The position numbers were made by a program, and so were the translations under genes. DNA of 64,000 bases from Gamarada debralockiae (Eukaryota > Ascomycota > Leotiomycetes > Helotiales > Hyphodiscaceae), in contig NXFV01000376.1 of the NCBI GenBank assembly GCA_002803225.1, forward strand, positions 51,060 through 115,059, written 5' to 3'. Positions 60,668 to 64,000 of this stretch are shown here, in pieces. Below the pieces are notes generated by a model. The model searched no databases. It saw nothing but the letters and a program-made list of their open reading frames with translations, and was not told where the DNA came from. The stretch's first letter is position 1. Each line of letters starts with the position of its first letter.

Positions 60668-61421
60668 TCATATTAACATTGTACCCGAGTGTGTAAGGCA
60701 AACCTGCACAGACCATAGAAATGGGAGCCTGTTGAAGCCTCCCGCCAATTTGTCAGACCGGCAAGGGCAAGTAGTCGATCCCCTGTCTTGGTAAATTTCC
60801 GCCTCGTGTAATCTTCCACCAGTCGAGTCTACTCTCATTTTATCCCTCTTAAAAACACCATCAAACTTCTTTAGCATATAGATCGACGTGTTTGCAGTCT
60901 TCACCTCGAGACAAGGCCTGGCACTCCCAGAAAGTCTGCCCTCTTGCAAAATGAATGATACGTCTCGATAGGAGTTTCTCCTGTAAAATCCATCCTCAGC
61001 TGTTCCATGGGCTCTGAATGACATCCGTTAGAAAGTTATTTTGCGACGGCACAAGGGTAGCCTCGCCGCCACTTTCCAGGTATGGTTCCTTCCGAAAAGG
61101 CGTCTTGACAGAATTATCGTCAGAAAAACGTGGAAAGATTGGAATCCGAGGCGTCTGTCGCTGCAATTGTGAAGACAGAATTAGGTAGATATAGCCCATT
61201 CTTGACGCTCGCGGTTCCAACCTTGCTCATCGTCTTGGACTACGCACAGGGCGTCGATCCATATGAATGCTTTCGAGTGATTGTAACAACATCTTGCAGC
61301 ATTTTGGGGAGCGCCTGGAAGGCGATGCGTTCCATATGAGCAGGCAGGGATGCCCTCGTGGTTCTGATGGTGGGGAAAGAACCCCAACAGTAACTCTATG
61401 CAGCGTAGTTTCTGAAAGCAT
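60668..61421 (-). pseudogene. Decayed HET-domain gene, minus strand
   Basis: The diagnostic HET block FIWIDALCVVQDDEQGW is in the frame at 61181-61387. A following frame (60996-61220) reads NNFLTDVIQSPWNS. The next (60668-61024) continues as AEDGFYRR...RDVSFILQEGRL, matching the 'SRAWTFQE..LSRR' part of HET domains. The frames shift between blocks and the first HET block (SYxWG) is not found intact. Non-functional. It is the fourth HET or STAND remnant to the right of 34 kb. Confidence 0.75.
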
Positions 61422-63218
61422 TATAAAGAGCCTCAGGGCGTCTTGGCCTACAACACGAACATCACCAGAAGGACCAAAAAGCAGTCACGTCCATAATTCG
61501 TGTCGGCTATCAGTCGTTGAACCCTTCGTTGTACCCAGGCGGCGGGAGCGAGATTTCTCTGTCACTATGCTGGCGCGGTCCATTGTGGTTTTCTATGCAA
61601 TCATGGAGTCAATCTCGAATTAGTGAGCAGCTTTCTGTGGAGTTGGCTTCGAGAAGAGGATTCCTCCCTTCAACAATACCTGACAAGGCAGCAGCATTCG
61701 CAGGTGGCAGCTGAGACCTCTAGCTCCTCGTAGGTATTATGATGGCCGTAGCCAACTTGGCTAGAGTATTGTCGGCCGTCGACGCTTGAGTATTGAAAGA
61801 CGAGAGATTGGAACATTACGACAGAGGCTGCAAAGGGCGATTTCAAGGATGTGGGCATGCAGCGGATCTTCAGCTCTTCACTGACTTCAGAGAACTCCAA
61901 CATCGCTTTCGAAGCTGGAATCAAGGACCTTCTTGAAGCTTTTGCAATCATGACGGTGAAAGCCTTCTACATCACACGCTGTATTCGGTTTACCTCGCGG
62001 CCGAATGCGAGTGCAAATTCAACCAACTTCGTGGTCGCAGCCACCATAGGAGATCCATGCGTGGTCTACGTCACGTGCGTTCTTCAGCAAGGATCTGCCC
62101 CTCAGTGTTGACGAGGAGGACAGCCCACGGCTACACATCACAACCCCTTGTTCCCTTTTTGCAATAAGGCCGATGAAATCTTGAGGATCATTCTTGCATC
62201 CTCACCCTCCAACAGCTATTGGGTGCCGCATATGTAAGCACCGCTGACTGTGCGAGAATAATCCAATGATGTCACCGGGCCTGTTGCTGAGGATAAAGGA
62301 AGACACCCCATCCACTCCCTCCACATGCATTGCCGCACCTTTCCTCTAGTGCAGCCTCTCAACTTCGTTCATTTCGTTTCTATTCGTAAGAATATCCCAT
62401 AGCATCCGCAAATTCTGCACAAGTGCCGATGGGGCAAGTACGCAAGTGACGTATTCCGCTCCCCAGACACGGAACAGAGCCCCAGGTTTAACGTCTGTCC
62501 CTGCGTCCCGAGACGCACTGTGTCGCGAGACAAATTTACAGTTTTGGAATCACAAATTTTTTCTTAATAAGTCTATGAAGTTGTTGTTAATATGTCACGT
62601 TCTTTAACTATTTCTCTTTAAGGAGACCACTTAGCAATAAGTAAAAGACTATAGTTGATCATGCTGTCGATCGTTTCAATCACGCCACTGATCGCCGCTT
62701 CGGCTGTTCCCCCCTGCTTAATCGCGACCATTAAAGTCTCTTCAAAATTCGGAGCATTTGGGGAAAGGTTCTATAACAAAAGAATATGGCTCTAAGTTTT
62801 GAAGACGCTCAAAGACGAAAATAATGTAGTCCGAGAGTTACTCCGGTGTGAGGAGGGGGCATAAACACCACATGTTTTAGCTTAGGATTTTAGTGCTTAT
62901 TAATGTGCATTAGCCTGCTACAATATACTGTATACTTCGTAATTTCATTTATAGAGCCTTAGGCATGAAGGCCAAATGTGGCTGGATTTACTTATAGTGG
63001 ACTAGTGGACAATTCAGCTTAGTAATGATTTTAACGGCTGGCGAGGTCCAGGCACGAAAATCGTACACAAAATCTAGACAATTCTAGAAACCAAGTGGCA
63101 TTATCAGCCTAGTATAAAGTCATGCGCTGCCCTTGAACCCTCTATGAAATAGACAGAAAAGAAAACGAGATATAATATAAAGACTGTAATACAAAGTTTA
63201 CTATATACTAGTTCTAAG
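61422..63218. other. Intergenic, becoming AT-rich to the right
   Basis: No gene supported. From about 62560 the sequence is AT-rich and without recognisable coding; it may be RIP-affected repeat DNA next to the NWD gene. Confidence 0.4.
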
Positions 63219-64000
63219 TTATACTATAAGCTTTGGCTCTTGTCTAAACTGAAGAAATGAAAGTCTCCCTGATGAATGTCCTAAAACAATAATTTGATCC
63301 CAAATAGCTTCACATATAGATCGGTAATCAGGAGGTAGCCAGATAATATTCGCTGCACCTTCTGCTACCCAATAATCAGATACACGTAAAGTTAGCTTAC
63401 TGTCGGGTGAGAAGGCGACAGAGGAGACGGAGTAAGAGTGGCCCTCGAGCGTCTGCAGCGCCGTGCCGGTAGCAGCGTCCCAGAGCCGTACCGTGTTGTC
63501 CCAAGATCCAGAGACGACCTGCTTGCCATCAGGTGAGAAGGCGACAGAGTCGACGCGAGAAGAGTGGCCCTCGAGCGTCTGCAGCGCTGTGCCGGTAGCA
63601 GCGTCCCAGAGCCGTACCGTATTGTCCCCGGATCCAGAGACGACCTGCTTGCCGTCAGGTGAGAAGGCGACAGAGTAGACGCAAGAAGAGTGGCCCTCGA
63701 GCGTCTGCAGCGCCGTGCCGGTAGCAGCGTCCCAGAGCCGTACCGCGTTGTCCCCGGATCCAGAGACGACCTGCTTGCCATCAGGTGAGAAGGCGACAGA
63801 GTCGACGCGAGAAGAGTGGCCCTCGAGCGTCTGCAGCGCCGTGCCGGTAGCAGCGTCCCAGAGCCGCACTGTGTTGTCCCAAGATCCAGAGACGACCTGC
63901 TTGCTGTCAGGTGAGAAGGCGACAGAGGTGATGGAGTCAGAGTGGCCCTCGAGCGTTTGCAGCGCCGTGCCGGTAGCAGCGTCCCAGAGCCGCACCGTGT
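63219..64000 (-). CDS. C-terminal WD40 part of an NWD (NACHT-WD40, HET-E-like) receptor, partial
   Basis: The gene runs off the right end of the window; only its 3' part is present, ending at the stop at 63219. Five complete or nearly complete WD40 units of exactly 42 residues (126 nt) follow one another, each LWDAATGTALQTLEGHS...VAFSPDGKQVVSGS.DN. They are almost identical except at a few places: after GHS (DSIT, SRVD, SCVY, SRVD, YSVS) and at Trp/Gly before DN. This pattern (uniform repeats with a few variable surface positions) is that of het-e/het-d/het-r STAND proteins of the HNWD class. There the WD40 propeller recognises a partner and repeats evolve by recombination. A non-repeat tail of about 60 residues ends the protein. 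The NACHT and N-terminal death domain should lie beyond the window. Confidence 0.9.
   Translation of the reverse strand, partial: TVRLWDAATGTALQTLEGHSDSITSVAFSPDSKQVVSGSWDNTVRLWDAATGTALQTLEGHSSRVDSVAFSPDGKQVVSGSGDNAVRLWDAATGTALQTLEGHSSCVYSVAFSPDGKQVVSGSGDNTVRLWDAATGTALQTLEGHSSRVDSVAFSPDGKQVVSGSWDNTVRLWDAATGTALQTLEGHSYSVSSVAFSPDSKLTLRVSDYWVAEGAANIIWLPPDYRSICEAIWDQIIVLGHSSGRLSFLQFRQEPKLIV

Overview
The window reads as nuclear DNA of a filamentous ascomycete, most likely a leotiomycete (Helotiales-like). Genes are spaced by 0.2-7 kb, on both strands, and carry short introns (44-100 nt typical) with GT..AG ends and CTAAC/CTGAC-type branch sites. HET-domain genes, NACHT/WD40 (STAND) genes and AT-rich islands with transition-biased repeats are characteristic of Pezizomycotina. 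All gene models were assembled by eye from splice signals and frame continuity; there was no transcript or homology search.

Left part (1-31 kb) is mostly a conserved core. It holds a mitochondrial-looking two-RRM protein (567-1857, -), a bHLH transcription factor (4357-6276, -), a gene-poor stretch of about 7 kb, a CAP59/CMT1-type mannosyltransferase (14198-15966, -), a broken F-box gene (16732-18904, +), an Old Yellow Enzyme (19531-20754, +), an unknown 575-aa protein (20931-22713, -), dynein intermediate chain (23652-25820, -) divergent from ATP synthase subunit e (26237-26757, +), and the oligosaccharyltransferase catalytic subunit STT3 (27643-30324, +).

Middle part (31-48 kb) mixes core and accessory genes. 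It has a low-complexity fungal protein with a four-cysteine motif (31109-33590, +), a tail-anchored HET protein (34199-35431, +), an internally deleted NACHT relic (about 35801-36127, -), a REX1-type RNA exonuclease (38800-41351, -), a Yippee/Mis18-like protein with four intron-punctuated CCHC fingers (42089-45199, +), and a SET/MYND protein (45883-48126, -) whose introns hold repeated elements and whose promoter carries a MITE-like element.

Right part (48-64 kb) is accessory: an AT-rich island, two decayed HET genes (49-50.7 kb and 60.7-61.4 kb), a secreted HExxH metallopeptidase-like protein with an in-frame TAG before an open extension (52582-54103, +), a four-pass membrane protein, a PXB/DUF3818-like protein, a 7 x 14-nt tandem repeat, and the WD40 end of an NWD/HET-E-type receptor running off the window. 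The concentration of HET and STAND genes and relics from 34 kb onward suggests a fast-evolving self/non-self recognition region. The observations I would follow first are the intron-punctuated zinc fingers with a Yippee/Mis18-like domain, the two homologous introner-like introns, the in-frame stop in the secreted protein, and the near-identical WD40 repeats.
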